The notes beneath the pieces are model-generated. The model was not told the origin of the DNA. It saw only the letters and a list, made by a program, of their open reading frames with translations, and did not search any database. From Nitrosomonas ureae (GTDB lineage: Bacteria; Pseudomonadota; Gammaproteobacteria; Burkholderiales; Nitrosomonadaceae), in the NCBI RefSeq assembly GCF_900206265.1, contig NZ_LT907782.1, forward strand, positions 2,046,001 through 2,110,000: 64,000 nucleotides of DNA, read 5' to 3'. The position numbers and the translations under genes are program-made. The stretch's first letter is position 1. The number at the start of each line of letters is the position of its first letter. Below are positions 8,767 to 20,046 of this stretch, one piece after another.

Positions 8767-9488
8767 ATCATCAACCACAAATCATCTGGAAACAAACCGT
8801 GCCCGGCGGATGCCACTGGTCGGGAATTATCCGCCGCGGGACGACGCTGCGCTTAAGGGATGTTGAGGGAGGTGCAAATGCAGCGGTATTGTTTTTTAAC
8901 CAGGAAGAAAAGCTTGAACGCTACAACATGGCAGATACCCTAAAATCACAACATACCTTTCGTTTAACCAAGGGGCATGCCTGCCATTCGGACATGGGGC
9001 GGATTTTCTGTTGCATCACGGCGGATACTTCTGGATGGAATGATACGGTATGCGGCTTGAGCGATACTGATATGATTCAGAAGAAATACGGTACCGCGCG
9101 TTTCCAGGAGCATCGCAATCAAATGTTTCGTAGCGGCTTGGATGGCCTTCTGATCGAGCTGGGTAAGTGGGGATTGGGCATACGCGATATCGTAGCTAAC
9201 ATCAATTTTTTCAGTAAAGTCACGACAGATGCCCGGGGTGAGTTGGCATATCAGACTGACCATAGCAAGCCCGGTGATTACGTCGATTTAAGCTTTATAA
9301 TGAATACGCTTGTTGTGCTATCCACGGCACCCCATCCGTTAGATCCAAAAAATACCTATCAGCCTGGCATGGTCGACTTGGAACTGCTTAATACCCCCCC
9401 AGAGGCCATCAAGGAATGCCTGCATATCAGTGAAAATATCCGTGCATTACATAATGCGCAAAACTTTTATTGTGAAGGTGTGAAATGA
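8763..9488 (+). CDS. DUF1989 protein, urea-carboxylase-associated 1 / carboxyguanidine deiminase subunit
   Basis: A 241-residue member of the DUF1989 family. Conserved parts are [20 protein letters not shown] near residue 25, the metal-site region [20 protein letters not shown] near residue 78, and NINFFSKV near residue 145. Proteins of this family encoded beside urea/guanidine carboxylases have been shown to form a two-subunit carboxyguanidine deiminase (CgdA/CgdB), which removes one amino group from carboxyguanidine to give allophanate and ammonia. The start overlaps the permease stop and the stop overlaps the next DUF1989 gene, so the two subunits are translationally coupled. Confidence 0.85.
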   Translation: MNHQPQIIWKQTVPGGCHWSGIIRRGTTLRLRDVEGGANAAVLFFNQEEKLERYNMADTLKSQHTFRLTKGHACHSDMGRIFCCITADTSGWNDTVCGLSDTDMIQKKYGTARFQEHRNQMFRSGLDGLLIELGKWGLGIRDIVANINFFSKVTTDARGELAYQTDHSKPGDYVDLSFIMNTLVVLSTAPHPLDPKNTYQPGMVDLELLNTPPEAIKECLHISENIRALHNAQNFYCEGVK

Positions 9489-10144
9489 ATACTTCTTATT
9501 TGCATACCAGCCTGCTCAATCCCGAACATGCCGTAATTAATGAAGTTTGCGCGGCCGGAGAACCGTGGGTCAAACAAGTCAAACAGGGGCAAACTTTTCG
9601 CATTGTCGATCTGGAAGGCAACCAGGCAGTCGATACTTTGTTCTACAACGCTCATAACCCTGAAGAACGTTATAGTGCTACTGACACCATTAACCGACAA
9701 AACAAGTTGTACCTGTCGACCGGCAGCAAACTTTATTCCAATCTTGGCAATATTATGCTCAGCATCACTGCGGATACTTGCGGACAGCATGATACGCTAG
9801 GCGGTGCTTGCTCTGCCGAAAGCAACACCGTGCGCTATGCGCCGGAAAAATTTCCAATGCACAGTTGCCGCGACAACTTTCTGCATGCGTTGGCGCATGA
9901 TCCGCTTTGCCGGGAATTAGGCATAAGCAAGCGCGATTTGCCCAGCAACATCAATTTTTTCATGAATGTTCCGGTTACGGAGGCCGGCGGTCTGGAGTTT
10001 GCCGATGGCGTTTCTGCGCCAGGAAAATATGTCGAGATGCATGCGGAAATGGATGTCATCGTATTGATTTCCAACTGTCCTCAGCTCAACAATCCGTGCA
10101 ATGCGTTTAATCCGACGCCGATCCGGCTGTTGATTTGGGATTAA
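9485..10144 (+). CDS. DUF1989 protein, urea-carboxylase-associated 2 / carboxyguanidine deiminase subunit
   Basis: The 219-residue partner of the preceding DUF1989 protein and its paralogue. Matching motifs are [19 protein letters not shown] (near residue 40), the [17 protein letters not shown] segment (about residue 95-112) expected to contribute metal ligands, and [13 protein letters not shown] (near residue 153). Together the two would convert carboxyguanidine made by the downstream carboxylase into allophanate. Four bases separate its stop from the carboxylase start. The older name, urea amidolyase-associated protein, reflects the former belief that the operon degrades urea. Confidence 0.85.
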   Translation: MNTSYLHTSLLNPEHAVINEVCAAGEPWVKQVKQGQTFRIVDLEGNQAVDTLFYNAHNPEERYSATDTINRQNKLYLSTGSKLYSNLGNIMLSITADTCGQHDTLGGACSAESNTVRYAPEKFPMHSCRDNFLHALAHDPLCRELGISKRDLPSNINFFMNVPVTEAGGLEFADGVSAPGKYVEMHAEMDVIVLISNCPQLNNPCNAFNPTPIRLLIWD

Positions 10145-10148
10145 TGCC

Positions 10149-13100
10149 ATGTTCAGCAAAGTACTTATCGCCAACCGCGGTGCAATCGCTTGCCGGATCA
10201 TCCGTACACTGCGCCGCATGCAAATACCGAGCGTGGCAGTTTATACTGAAGCCGATGCGTTATCCCGTCATGTTACCGAAGCGGATGAAGTTTACTGCAT
10301 TGGAGAGGGCGTTGCAGCGGAAAGCTATTTGCGCCCGGATAAGATCCTTCAGGTTGCAGAACAATCCGGCGCTCAAGCCATCCATCCCGGTTATGGATTC
10401 TTAAGCGAGAATGCGGAATTTGCTGCGCAGTGCGCTGCGCAGCAAATTTGCTTTATCGGCCCCACGCCGCAACAAATGCGCGCCTTTGGTCTGAAGCATA
10501 CTGCACGGGCCCTGGCGATGGAGAATCAGATACCGTTGTTACCCGGAACCGGCTTGCTGGAAAACCTGGATGCTGCCTGTCATCAGGCTAAACATATCGG
10601 TTATCCCGTTATGCTGAAAAGTACCGCCGGCGGCGGCGGTATCGGCATGCGCCTGTGTTGGAATCAAGACGAATTGATGGGCGCTTACGAATCCGTCAAG
10701 ACACTGGCACAAAACAATTTTAAGGATGCCGGTTTATTTTTGGAAAAATATGTCGACCAAGCGCGTCATATCGAGGTACAGATTTTCGGTGACGGCAAAG
10801 GCCAAGTCGTCGCCTTGGGCGAGCGCGATTGCTCCATGCAACGGCGCAATCAGAAAGTCATCGAGGAAACACCCGCTCCCAACCTTGCGCCACATCTGCG
10901 GCAGGCATTGCTGGATACCGCGGTACGCCTTGGCAAGGCCGTCAATTATCAATCCGCTGGCACCGTTGAATATATTTTTGATGCCGCCACGGGTGAATTT
11001 TATTTTCTCGAGGTTAACACGCGCCTACAGGTTGAACACGGCATAACCGAAGAAGCAACCGGTTTTGATCTGGTGGAATGGATGGTGCGGCAAGCTGCAG
11101 GTGATATGTCGTCGCTTGATTCCATTACCATTCAGCCTCGCGGAGTTTCCATTCAAGCCAGAGTGTATGCTGAGAATCCTGCAAAAGAATTTCAGCCTTC
11201 CAGTGGCACCCTGACCGCAGTGGAGTTTTCTACTGCCGCACGTGTCGAGACCTGGATTGAGCGCGGTATTGAAGTTTCCGCGTATTATGATCCGATGCTG
11301 GCCAAAATTATCGTCCACGCACCGGAGCGCGGGGAAGCCATCACCAAGCTGCTGGCTGCGCTGGAGAACACATCGCTATATGGGATTGAAACCAATCTCG
11401 CGTATCTGGAGCAAATACTGCACAACGCGGTATTCCGTAACGGACAATCAAACACGCAATTTCTCAACGGATTCCATTATCACCCGCATAGCATCAACGT
11501 TCTGAATGCCGGTGTGCAGACCATGATCCAGGATTATCCTGGACGTATTGGTTACTGGAATGTCGGCGTCCCGCCTTCCGGACCGATGGACAATCTGGCC
11601 TTTCGCCTGGCTAACCAATTAATCAATAATCCGGATGATAGTGCCGGACTGGAAATCACCCTCGCGGGCCCGACACTGGATTTTAATTGTGACAGTATCA
11701 TAGCCATTTGCGGTGCACCGATGGATGTATTGCTGGATGGCGAGCCGCTGCCGCAATGGCAATCCCATTTCATTAAAGCAGGCTCGCGTTTGCAATTTGG
11801 CAAAATCAAGCAAAGTGGCAGCCGGACTTATTTGGCCGTATACGGCGGCTTCCAAGTACCGGATTACCTTGGCAGTAAATCCACTTTTACGCTCGGACAA
11901 TTTGGCGGGCACGCCGGGCGTGTATTGCGTACCGGTGATGTACTTCATATTCCTCCGCTTCCGTCCCCTCACCCTCCTGTTTCACGGTATTTGCCGCACG
12001 TATTGATTCCGCAATATACCAACCGCTGGGAAATTGCAGTCCTGTATGGCCCTCATGGCGCACCCGACTTCTTCACTTCCACGGATATCGAACATTTTTT
12101 TGCCGCCGAATGGAAAGTACACCACAATTCCAGCCGCACCGGTGTGCGACTGATTGGCCCCAAACCACAATGGGCGCGTAGTGATGGCGGGGAAGCCGGC
12201 CTGCATCCTTCCAATATTCACGACAATGCTTATGCCATAGGCGCCGTGGATTTTACCGGAGACATGCCAATTATCCTGGGCCCGGATGGCCCCAGCCTGG
12301 GCGGTTTTGTTTGTCCGGCCACTATTATTCAGGCTGAGCTTTGGAAAATCGGACAACTCAAGCCTGGCGACAGCATCCGCTTCCGTCCGGTATCGATAGG
12401 GCAAGCATCTGCGTTGGAACAACAGCAGAATGAATTAATCAAGAATCTTCATAGGCATAACCCTGAACGGGCTCATTCCATTTCCGGAGAATTGGGAGAA
12501 CCTGTTTTACATCGTATTCCTCAGAGTACCGGGCAGATGCAGGTGACTTATCGTCAGTCCGGTGATAAATACCTGCTGATCGAGTACGGGCCGCCGATAC
12601 TTGATCTCAATTTGCGCTTCCGTGCTCATGCCTTAATGAATTGGTTGCAGCAACGTATCGATGACGGGCTTTGTGGCATCCTGGATCTGACACCCGGAAT
12701 CCGCTCCTTGCAAGTCCACTTTGAATCCTTGCAACTGTCGCGCGATGCATTGCTGGAGCTTCTGATCGCGGGCGAAAAACAATTACCTGCGATTGATGAT
12801 ATGGAGGTGCCGTCCCGCATCGTTCATCTTCCTTTATCCTGGAATGATATCGCGACACAACGGGCTATCGAAAAATACATGCAGTCAGTGCGCAATGATG
12901 CACCCTGGTGTCCGAGCAACATTGAATTTATCCGTCGTATTAACGGACTGGAACGCATTGAAGATGTTCAGAACATCGTTTTTGCCGCCAGTTATTTGGT
13001 TATGGGACTCGGGGATGTCTATTTGGGTGCACCTGTAGCTACTCCACTGGATCCCCGCCATCGTTTAGTGACTACCAAGTATAATCCAGCCCGCACCTGG

Positions 13101-13772
13101 ACACCTGAAAATGCGGTCGGTATTGGCGGCGCTTATTTATGCGTGTACGGTATGGAAGGGCCGGGCGGTTATCAGTTCGTCGGACGTACCATACCAATGT
13201 GGAACCGCTATCGCCAGACAGCAGATTTTATCGATGGAAAACCCTGGTTACTGCGTTTCTTTGATCAGATCCGGTTCTATCCGGTGAGTGAAGATGAATT
13301 GCTCAAGTTGCGCAAGGATTTTATTAGCGGACATTTTAAACTGCGTATCGAAGAAACTGTTTTAAACCTCAGCCAATACAATATCTTCCTGCAACAGCAA
13401 GCTGCCAGTATTAACGCTTTCAAAACCACGCAACAAGCGGCATTTGAAGCCGAGCGAAGGCACTGGGAAGCCAGCAATCTATCCCAATATGTCAATGAAG
13501 ATATGTTGGATGAAGCTGATGCGCAAAGCGAGCTGGACTTGCCGGAAGGTGCGCAGGCGATCAGCGCTCAAGTGACTGGTACCGTCTGGAAGGTGTTGGC
13601 CAAAGAAGGTGAGCGTATTGAAGCGGGTAAGCCCGTTATCGTAATAGAGTCGATGAAAATGGAATTCGCAGTAGATTCACCGGTTACGGGCACAATACGA
13701 CAGTTATTCTGCAAACAGGGAGGATACGTATCTGCCGGCCAGGCGCTTTTCGTCATTCAGGAAGAAAAATGA
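10149..13772 (+). CDS. biotin-dependent guanidine/urea carboxylase
   Basis: A full-length 1207-residue carboxylase. It has a biotin carboxylase domain (about 1-445; ATP-grasp glycine loop [12 protein letters not shown] at 157-168), a carboxyltransferase domain built from KipA-like (from [20 protein letters not shown], about 455) and KipI-like (about 780-1000) parts, and a C-terminal biotinyl domain with ESMKME, placing biotin on Lys1170. The enzyme uses ATP and bicarbonate to carboxylate its substrate. Family members beside DUF1989 genes under guanidine riboswitches prefer guanidine over urea, so guanidine carboxylase is the better call here; urea carboxylase is the usual database label. The segment [13 protein letters not shown] (about 686-698) lies in the substrate region and should be compared with characterised enzymes. 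Stop overlaps the allophanate hydrolase start. Confidence 0.92.
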   Translation: MFSKVLIANRGAIACRIIRTLRRMQIPSVAVYTEADALSRHVTEADEVYCIGEGVAAESYLRPDKILQVAEQSGAQAIHPGYGFLSENAEFAAQCAAQQICFIGPTPQQMRAFGLKHTARALAMENQIPLLPGTGLLENLDAACHQAKHIGYPVMLKSTAGGGGIGMRLCWNQDELMGAYESVKTLAQNNFKDAGLFLEKYVDQARHIEVQIFGDGKGQVVALGERDCSMQRRNQKVIEETPAPNLAPHLRQALLDTAVRLGKAVNYQSAGTVEYIFDAATGEFYFLEVNTRLQVEHGITEEATGFDLVEWMVRQAAGDMSSLDSITIQPRGVSIQARVYAENPAKEFQPSSGTLTAVEFSTAARVETWIERGIEVSAYYDPMLAKIIVHAPERGEAITKLLAALENTSLYGIETNLAYLEQILHNAVFRNGQSNTQFLNGFHYHPHSINVLNAGVQTMIQDYPGRIGYWNVGVPPSGPMDNLAFRLANQLINNPDDSAGLEITLAGPTLDFNCDSIIAICGAPMDVLLDGEPLPQWQSHFIKAGSRLQFGKIKQSGSRTYLAVYGGFQVPDYLGSKSTFTLGQFGGHAGRVLRTGDVLHIPPLPSPHPPVSRYLPHVLIPQYTNRWEIAVLYGPHGAPDFFTSTDIEHFFAAEWKVHHNSSRTGVRLIGPKPQWARSDGGEAGLHPSNIHDNAYAIGAVDFTGDMPIILGPDGPSLGGFVCPATIIQAELWKIGQLKPGDSIRFRPVSIGQASALEQQQNELIKNLHRHNPERAHSISGELGEPVLHRIPQSTGQMQVTYRQSGDKYLLIEYGPPILDLNLRFRAHALMNWLQQRIDDGLCGILDLTPGIRSLQVHFESLQLSRDALLELLIAGEKQLPAIDDMEVPSRIVHLPLSWNDIATQRAIEKYMQSVRNDAPWCPSNIEFIRRINGLERIEDVQNIVFAASYLVMGLGDVYLGAPVATPLDPRHRLVTTKYNPARTWTPENAVGIGGAYLCVYGMEGPGGYQFVGRTIPMWNRYRQTADFIDGKPWLLRFFDQIRFYPVSEDELLKLRKDFISGHFKLRIEETVLNLSQYNIFLQQQAASINAFKTTQQAAFEAERRHWEASNLSQYVNEDMLDEADAQSELDLPEGAQAISAQVTGTVWKVLAKEGERIEAGKPVIVIESMKMEFAVDSPVTGTIRQLFCKQGGYVSAGQALFVIQEEK

Positions 13773-15592
13773 CACGAAGGAAGCTTTTCCCGCTGGGTGA
13801 CATCGCATCTTTGCAGCAATGTTATGCGAGTGGCGAATTCTCACCGACTCAATTGGTTGAAGCAATTCACGGCGAAATTCAGAATGATCCCGATCATGTC
13901 TGGATCTCTACACTTCCGCTGGAATCATTGAAAGATTATGCCCGTAAAGTGGAAGCCGCAGATATGGCATCGCTCCCATTGTATGGCATACCTTTCGCCA
14001 TAAAAGACAATATAGATTTAGCGGAATTACCAACCACGGCAGCTTGCCCGGCCTTTGCATATATACCTTCATGTAGCGCAACTGTCGTAAAGAAATTGAT
14101 TAATGCAGGCGCAATTCCTATCGGCAAAACCAATCTTGACCAATTCGCCACCGGACTAAACGGTACACGATCTCCTTATGGTGCTTGTCGGAACACATTT
14201 GATCCTGCTTATATCTCCGGAGGCTCAAGTTCAGGTTCGGCTGTCGCCGTGGCCAAAGGACAGGTATGTTTTAGCCTCGGCACCGATACTGCGGGTTCCG
14301 GCAGAGTTCCCGCCGCTTTTAATAACTTGATCGGATATAAACCCACAAAAGGCTGGCTCTCGACACAGGGCATGGTACCCGCCTGCCGTTCTCTTGATAC
14401 GGTATCCATTTTCGCTTTTACTCCGATCGATGCGGCACATATCCTAGAGACTTGTGTCGACTACGACGCAGCAGATATCTATTCCAGGAAAAGAAAAGAA
14501 CACGGTTTCAATTTTGGCACCGCTCTCCATTTTCGTTTTGGCATTCCACGCAAGCAACATCTTAAATTTTTTGATAATCATGATAGCGAACGGTTATTTA
14601 ATGAAACCATAGCACGCCTACAAGCGCTGGGCGGAGAAGCTGTCGAGGTTGACTTTGAACCCTTTCTTGAAGCCGCCCGCCTTCTTTACGAAGGCCCTTG
14701 GGTAGCTGAACGTTATGCAGCAATTCAATCATTTTTCGAGCTGCATGGCGATCAAATCATTGCACCGGTGCATGAAATCATTGCCACTGCGAAACATCGC
14801 TCAGCGGCCGATGTGTTCAATGGTTTTTATCAATTACGCCGCATCAAACAACAGGCAGATCAGATTTGGACGCACGTTGATTGTTTATTAACACCCACCG
14901 CAGGAACGATCTACTCCATTCAGGCCATGCAGCGGGATCCTATCCGCCTCAATACCAATCTGGGTTATTATACCAATTTCATGAATCTGCTTGACTATGC
15001 GGCGATAGCCGTTCCTGCTGGCTTTCAGAGTAACGGACTACCGTTTGGCATAACGCTGGCAGCGCCCGCTCACCACGATCATCCATTACTGCATCTTGCC
15101 CATCGTTTACAGCAGGCCCAATCACTCTCTCTAGGCGCTACGGGTATTGCATTGCGTCAGGATACTTATTTTCCTGCCGTCCCCGGATCGGGACAGGTAC
15201 AGATAGCTGTTTGTGGCGCCCATTTATCCGGCTTGCCATTGAATGGACAATTAACCAGCCGTCGAGGCCGATTGGTGACAAGTACCACCACTTCCCCTGA
15301 CTACAGGCTCTACGCATTACCCGGCAATCCTCCGCAACGTCCTGGGTTAATTCGGGTCAACAAAAATGAGCAGGGGGTTCCGATTGAGGTGGAAGTTTGG
15401 GAGTTACCGATGCTCGAATTAGGAAGTTTTGTAGCCGGCATTCCCGCACCCCTCGGAATCGGCACCATTACTTTGGCGAACGGTGAAACGCTGTTGGGTT
15501 TCGTCTGCGAACGCTATGCCGTCAAGAATACAGTAGACATCAGTCAATTTGGCGGATGGCGCAACTACCTGAAACAACGGGATATCTCATAA
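13769..15592 (+). CDS. atzF: allophanate hydrolase
   Basis: A 607-residue amidase-signature enzyme that hydrolyses allophanate to ammonia and carbon dioxide, the last step of the operon pathway. The Ser-Ser-Lys triad is visible: Lys79 in AIKDN, the cis-Ser region GGSSSGSA (151-158), and the nucleophile Ser177 in TDTAGSGR. The C-terminal domain (about 470-607, with [18 protein letters not shown] and FGGWRNYL at the end) is the allophanate-hydrolase-specific AtzF C-domain. The ATGA overlap with the carboxylase implies coupled translation. The symbol atzF is used for the family; this copy is part of a guanidine or urea pathway, not atrazine degradation. Confidence 0.92.
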   Translation: MTRRKLFPLGDIASLQQCYASGEFSPTQLVEAIHGEIQNDPDHVWISTLPLESLKDYARKVEAADMASLPLYGIPFAIKDNIDLAELPTTAACPAFAYIPSCSATVVKKLINAGAIPIGKTNLDQFATGLNGTRSPYGACRNTFDPAYISGGSSSGSAVAVAKGQVCFSLGTDTAGSGRVPAAFNNLIGYKPTKGWLSTQGMVPACRSLDTVSIFAFTPIDAAHILETCVDYDAADIYSRKRKEHGFNFGTALHFRFGIPRKQHLKFFDNHDSERLFNETIARLQALGGEAVEVDFEPFLEAARLLYEGPWVAERYAAIQSFFELHGDQIIAPVHEIIATAKHRSAADVFNGFYQLRRIKQQADQIWTHVDCLLTPTAGTIYSIQAMQRDPIRLNTNLGYYTNFMNLLDYAAIAVPAGFQSNGLPFGITLAAPAHHDHPLLHLAHRLQQAQSLSLGATGIALRQDTYFPAVPGSGQVQIAVCGAHLSGLPLNGQLTSRRGRLVTSTTTSPDYRLYALPGNPPQRPGLIRVNKNEQGVPIEVEVWELPMLELGSFVAGIPAPLGIGTITLANGETLLGFVCERYAVKNTVDISQFGGWRNYLKQRDIS

Positions 15593-15661
15593 TGGAAAAT
15601 AAATTCGGCTAACCAGATATCGCCGGAAAACAGTCGAAATCCGCCCGGTTCTTCCCATCAT

Positions 15662-15695
15662 AAAAAAGCACCTCACCAAGCCAATAGTGAGGTGC
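15662..15695 (-). terminator. rho-independent terminator for the outer-membrane protein gene
   Basis: A nine-base perfect hairpin, GCACCTCAC (15668-15676) with GTGAGGTGC (15687-15695), is followed on the minus strand by six T residues (15667-15662). It would end transcription of the gene at 15820-16737 and may also slow read-through from the guanidine operon. Confidence 0.8.
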
Positions 15696-15819
15696 AAAGG
15701 CTTCGTTACTCATTGATACTCTTTTAGTAACGAACGAACAAAACACGGTTGTGAATCAGTGAATCATACTGTTATGGTCGTTGATTGCTAATGCGTTGAT
15801 AAAAGTATATTTCCTGATT

Positions 15820-16737
15820 TTAAAAACCGATACCCACATAGCCACCCACAGTCAAGCCACCAATTTTCGTGCCATCCAGTGAACCAGCGACTAATTGGTA
15901 ACGCGCATCAGTGCCAATGAAGAAATCTTTCCATATGTTATATTCAATACCGCCTGCAAACATAATACCGGGTTCCAGTACGGTAATCGATTCAGTGGGA
16001 GGGCTGACGACGTGTATCGCTAGACCGGCGGGAATAATCCAGGGTCTGATTTTATATTCCGCAAAATGATTAAATTTAATTTTGGGCGATGCGGTTAAAG
16101 TAAATTGATTAACGGTCACTCCTCGAGGATTGTATGCACCCCCCGCCAGCTGCGTAGGCTCGTTCGCCAGCGCATTGCCCAGAATGCCGTGACCATATTG
16201 CTTATATTCAAACATCAGTTCTGCATCGACTTCCGTTTTAGGTATGAATCCCCAAGTATCCTTGGTCAATTGAAAATCGAAGCCGGCACCCGTATACCAC
16301 GCGTGTCGATCTGCCTGCTCTTGCGCACCCACCGGTGCGACACGACTTTCGATCGACACCCCATTACGATGCCCATCGCTTCTCGCATAGCCGCCACGGA
16401 AAAACAGCATGATTCTTTTTTGACTCATGCCCCCAAAATCAATCTTTTCATTCGAGGCCCTGGTTTCCTGGATTTGTTCAACTTTCTGCGTAGTTCGAGC
16501 CGATTCTGCTTTCACTCGATTTAATTCGTTTTGCATTTCTTGCGTTCGCGCGGACTCAGTTTTCATTCTATTCAATTCATTCTGAATTTCTAACAGGGTG
16601 TTTTCCAGCTGTTTGATGCGTTGAGCTGCCGTATCCTGCGCAGATGCCTGTGTCGTAGTAACCGCAAAAATAATGAATAACGAAACACTTGTTACAAAAT
16701 TAGCAGTTAACCTTCCCTTTTGTAAAAAATACTTCAT
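15820..16737 (-). CDS. outer-membrane beta-barrel protein with N-terminal coiled coil
   Basis: A 305-residue secreted protein of no named family. The signal peptide (to about residue 32, ending TTQASA) is followed by a coiled-coil segment with repeats such as MQNELNRVKAESART (about 40-95), then a barrel-like domain of alternating hydrophobic and aromatic residues that ends in GGYVGIGF with a terminal Phe, the usual outer-membrane insertion signal. The ATG at 16737 is chosen over upstream codons because it has an AAGGAG ribosome site and a proper signal peptide. The gene stands alone. It may be a Lom/OmpA-like barrel or trimeric porin-like protein; function is not known. Confidence 0.65.
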   Translation of the reverse strand: MKYFLQKGRLTANFVTSVSLFIIFAVTTTQASAQDTAAQRIKQLENTLLEIQNELNRMKTESARTQEMQNELNRVKAESARTTQKVEQIQETRASNEKIDFGGMSQKRIMLFFRGGYARSDGHRNGVSIESRVAPVGAQEQADRHAWYTGAGFDFQLTKDTWGFIPKTEVDAELMFEYKQYGHGILGNALANEPTQLAGGAYNPRGVTVNQFTLTASPKIKFNHFAEYKIRPWIIPAGLAIHVVSPPTESITVLEPGIMFAGGIEYNIWKDFFIGTDARYQLVAGSLDGTKIGGLTVGGYVGIGF

Positions 16738-16868
16738 ATAATTCTCCTTTATAAGTTTAGTTCTTGGATGCGGCGAATAATTAATCGGGACAGCATAATA
16801 AAAAAAGCTTGCAACAACTTTGATCTGCATCAAGATAGTAGTAATCAGTACTTCGCTTTGAGAATTTA

Positions 16869-17570
16869 ATGAATTCCAGTATGAGAACTTTTGCATCTTT
16901 TCCACCGGTGGAAAATGCGTTGAGCGAGCCCAATGGGTTGCTGGCTATTGGCGGGGATCTTACTTCGCATCGCTTGCTTGAGGCTTACAGCAAGGGCATT
17001 TTTCCCTGGTTCAATGAAGATCAGCCGATTCTTTGGTGGAGTCCGGATCCTCGCATGGTGCTGTTTCCGCATCACTTGAAAATCTCTCGTTCACTGCGTA
17101 AGGCTGTTAAGAAAACCCACTATAAAATCTGCACTGACTGCAACTTCACTCAGGTTATGCTAGCGTGTGCAGCACCGCGCGAAGGTCAGTCAGGTACCTG
17201 GATACACCCACAAATGATCGCTGCTTATACTGCGCTCCATGAAATGGGATTAGCGCATTGTGTGGAAACCTGGATTGATGGTGAACTTGCTGGGGGACTG
17301 TATGGGGTCGCCTTGGGTAAGGTATTCTTTGGCGAGTCGATGTTTTCGAGGGTTCAGGATGCGTCAAAAATTGCCCTGGTTCATCTGGTAAAACAGTTAC
17401 AATTCTGGCAGTTTGGTCTGATAGATTGCCAGGTTAAAACCCATCATCTGGCATCCTTGGGTGCGCAAGAAATTTCCAGGGCAGAATTTAGTCAAAAATT
17501 GAATTGTCTAATTACAGCGGGATTTGAATCCGGCAGTAAATGGAACTTTGAACGCAGTTTGATTGAATAG
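16869..17570 (+). CDS. aat: leucyl/phenylalanyl-tRNA--protein transferase
   Basis: A 233-residue enzyme that attaches Leu or Phe from aminoacyl-tRNA to proteins with N-terminal Arg or Lys, marking them for ClpAP in the N-degron pathway. Family blocks are all present: FPPVENALSEPNGLLAIGGD, YSKGIFPWFNEDQPILWWSP, GTWIHPQMIAAY, and GLYGVALGKVFFGESMFSR. Length matches the family. The gene is nine bases from the second transferase (bpt), so both tagging enzymes come from one transcript. Confidence 0.95.
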   Translation: MNSSMRTFASFPPVENALSEPNGLLAIGGDLTSHRLLEAYSKGIFPWFNEDQPILWWSPDPRMVLFPHHLKISRSLRKAVKKTHYKICTDCNFTQVMLACAAPREGQSGTWIHPQMIAAYTALHEMGLAHCVETWIDGELAGGLYGVALGKVFFGESMFSRVQDASKIALVHLVKQLQFWQFGLIDCQVKTHHLASLGAQEISRAEFSQKLNCLITAGFESGSKWNFERSLIE

Positions 17571-17579
17571 AGTTTACCC

Positions 17580-18287
17580 GTGCCTAAATTTCACACCACC
17601 AACCCCTATTCCTGCAGTTATTTGCCTGATAGATTGGCATGCTCAGAAATCGCAACACCAGAACATCTGATTGATACAAAAGCCTATGGAAAGCTAGTTC
17701 AGGCAGGCTTTCGTCGCAGCGGACATTACATCTATCGCCCCTGTTGTGAACATTGCCAGGCTTGTCAATCAGTGCGCATTAATGTCAAAACTTTTACTTC
17801 CAAGCGTGCTCAACGACGCGCCTGGAAACTGCATCAGCATTTAGTAGCCACGCAGCATCCATTGCATTACAAACCGGAACACTATGCACTTTATCAGCGC
17901 TATCAATCCAAGCGCCACTTGGGTGGCGGCATGGATAATGACTGTCGCGAGCAATATCACAATTTCTTACTGCAAAGCTACGTGAATTCCAAATTGGTAG
18001 AGTTCCACGAGGCGAATCAGTTACGCATGATCAGTATTATTGACATCATCCCTGATGGTATTTCATCGGTATATACCTTTTTTGATGCTGATATCGCGCC
18101 TGCAAGTTTTGGTACTTACAATATCCTGTGGCAGATTGAGCAATGTCGACAATTGGGTTTGGATTATCTTTATCTCGGCTATTGGATCAAAGAAAATCAG
18201 AAAATGCGCTATAAAGCCAATTTCCAACCCCTCGAAGTTTTGATTAATGGTCACTGGCAATTGCTGGTCAGCGGCAATATTTCTTGA
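17580..18287 (+). CDS. bpt: aspartate/glutamate leucyltransferase (Ate1-like)
   Basis: A 235-residue member of the ATE family that in bacteria usually transfers Leu to N-terminal Asp or Glu. It shows the N-terminal Cys cluster [13 protein letters not shown] (about 54-66), and the acyltransferase core with [10 protein letters not shown] and [19 protein letters not shown]. The start is GTG at 17580, just after the upstream gene. It is sometimes annotated arginyl-tRNA--protein transferase; the bacterial Bpt branch is the likelier reading. Confidence 0.92.
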   Translation: MPKFHTTNPYSCSYLPDRLACSEIATPEHLIDTKAYGKLVQAGFRRSGHYIYRPCCEHCQACQSVRINVKTFTSKRAQRRAWKLHQHLVATQHPLHYKPEHYALYQRYQSKRHLGGGMDNDCREQYHNFLLQSYVNSKLVEFHEANQLRMISIIDIIPDGISSVYTFFDADIAPASFGTYNILWQIEQCRQLGLDYLYLGYWIKENQKMRYKANFQPLEVLINGHWQLLVSGNIS

Positions 18288-18328
18288 AATTCATTTAAAT
18301 CGGTCATTGCTTCGGGATAAAATTCTGC

Positions 18329-19366
18329 ATGTTCTATACTCTGCTTCGTCCGCTGCTTTTTAAATTGGATCCGGAATCCGCTCACAGAATTACATTCAGG
18401 GTAATTGGGCGGATCAATCGGCTAGGCTTATTAAAGCGCGTTTCCATTCCCTGTCGACCGATAAACGTAATGGGACTTACGTTTCCTAATCCTGTCGGAT
18501 TGGCCGCCGGCTTGGATAAGAACGGCGAGCATCTGGATGCCCTTGCTGCGATGGGATTTGGTTTTATTGAAATTGGCACGGTCACGCCAAGACCCCAGCC
18601 CGGCAACCCAATACCCCGCATTTTCCGGGTGCCCGAAGCAAACGCGATCATCAATCGCATGGGTTTTAATAATCAGGGTGTCGAGCAGCTGGTTGAAAAC
18701 ATCCAACGCTCGAATTACCATGGCATACTGGGCATCAATCTTGGCAAGAATTTTTCCACACCGCTTGAAAAAGCGATCGATGATTATTTGACCGGCTTAC
18801 AGAAAGTTTATTGTCACGCCAGTTACGTGACAATCAATATTTCATCACCCAATACAAAAGATTTACGGCAATTGCAAGCTGCCGATGCTCTAGATCAGTT
18901 GTTGGGCGGCTTAAAGTCCGAGCAAGCGAAATTAGCGCAAATTCATGGAAAATATGTACCAATGGTGGTAAAAATAGCGCCCGATCTTGATGGAAAACAA
19001 ATCGAATCGATTGCTGCGCTACTGCTGAAACATCGCATAGATGGGGTGATTGCCACCAATACGACAATTTCACGAAGGGGCATTGAACATCTGAAACTCG
19101 CACAAGAAAGTGGAGGGCTCAGTGGTGCTCCGTTGACTCAGAACGCTACAGCAGTAATTCAGCAATTGCATCATTTTTTGCAAGGCGCTATTCCAATCAT
19201 CGGGGTCGGCGGCATTTTATCGCCAGATGATGCACAAGACAAATTAAATTCCGGAGCCATCCTGATTCAGTTATATACCGGTTTAATATATCATGGCCCC
19301 GGCTTGATCAAAGAAATCGCCAAACAGATTTGTGTGGATTCAAAAAATAACCATTCGCAACAATGA
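18329..19366 (+). CDS. pyrD: dihydroorotate dehydrogenase (quinone), class 2
   Basis: A 345-residue FMN enzyme of pyrimidine synthesis that oxidises dihydroorotate and passes electrons to quinone at the inner membrane. The N-terminal helices ([19 protein letters not shown]) that distinguish class 2 are present, followed by [16 protein letters not shown], the catalytic-base Ser in [14 protein letters not shown], and the phosphate-binding [11 protein letters not shown]. Its stop overlaps the next start (ATGA), which puts an iron-sulfur protein in the same transcript. Confidence 0.96.
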   Translation: MFYTLLRPLLFKLDPESAHRITFRVIGRINRLGLLKRVSIPCRPINVMGLTFPNPVGLAAGLDKNGEHLDALAAMGFGFIEIGTVTPRPQPGNPIPRIFRVPEANAIINRMGFNNQGVEQLVENIQRSNYHGILGINLGKNFSTPLEKAIDDYLTGLQKVYCHASYVTINISSPNTKDLRQLQAADALDQLLGGLKSEQAKLAQIHGKYVPMVVKIAPDLDGKQIESIAALLLKHRIDGVIATNTTISRRGIEHLKLAQESGGLSGAPLTQNATAVIQQLHHFLQGAIPIIGVGGILSPDDAQDKLNSGAILIQLYTGLIYHGPGLIKEIAKQICVDSKNNHSQQ

Positions 19367-20046
19367 GTCAATTGCTGATAGAAAAGATAGACGCAATCTT
19401 GCCGCAAACCCAATGCAAAAAATGTGGTTTTGCTGGCTGCAGGCCCTATGCAGAAGCTATCGTAGAAGGCGGTGCAGACATCAATCAATGTCCTCCCGGG
19501 GGACAACAAGGCATTCAAAAAATTGCTGAGTTACTGGATATTCCGGCTAAACCGCTCAATACGATGCATGGTTATCCAAGATCCTATCAAGTTGTTGCCT
19601 GGATAGATGAAAATTTGTGTATTGGCTGCACATTCTGCATTCAGTCTTGCCCTGTCGATGCAATTGTCGGTGCGGCCAAGCAAATGCATACAGTGATCGC
19701 AGACGAGTGCACAGGTTGCGATTTGTGTGTTACACCGTGTCCGATGGATTGCATCAGCATGATTCCGGTTAATCAGAAAGTAACGGATTGGGCATGCTCA
19801 TCTATAGATGCCGTGAAAAAACAAACTGCAAACAAAGCGCGCTCGCGCTACCAATTTCGCCAGCAACGAATTGCTCATGAGAAGCGGACTGATCTCAAAA
19901 CACACACCAAAGAATTTATCCAACCGCCACAAACTCAGATGAGTCCTGAGGTGCGCAAACAAGCGATTATTACAGCCGCTCTCAAGCGTGCAGCGGCAAT
20001 ACGGCCCCAAACGGAAAACAAACCAGATTCCATAAAAAATAAATGA
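19363..20046 (+). CDS. RnfB/RsxB-like iron-sulfur electron transfer protein lacking the membrane anchor
   Basis: A 227-residue protein with an N-terminal four-Cys cluster [16 protein letters not shown] then PPGG, and two 4Fe-4S ferredoxin motifs, [12 protein letters not shown] (about 86-97) and [12 protein letters not shown] (about 116-127). The typical RsxB protein has a membrane-anchoring helix before the first cluster; here the protein starts directly at [17 protein letters not shown], so it looks soluble. No other rnf/rsx gene is nearby. The C-terminal tail (150-227) is basic and low in complexity. The neighbouring nth encodes an iron-sulfur DNA repair enzyme; the partner of this ferredoxin is unknown. 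Confidence 0.85.
   Translation: MSQLLIEKIDAILPQTQCKKCGFAGCRPYAEAIVEGGADINQCPPGGQQGIQKIAELLDIPAKPLNTMHGYPRSYQVVAWIDENLCIGCTFCIQSCPVDAIVGAAKQMHTVIADECTGCDLCVTPCPMDCISMIPVNQKVTDWACSSIDAVKKQTANKARSRYQFRQQRIAHEKRTDLKTHTKEFIQPPQTQMSPEVRKQAIITAALKRAAAIRPQTENKPDSIKNK

Noticed and set aside
10149-15592. Urea degradation as the operon's role
   Set aside because: Less likely than guanidine given the riboswitch and DUF1989 genes, though urea use cannot be excluded from sequence.
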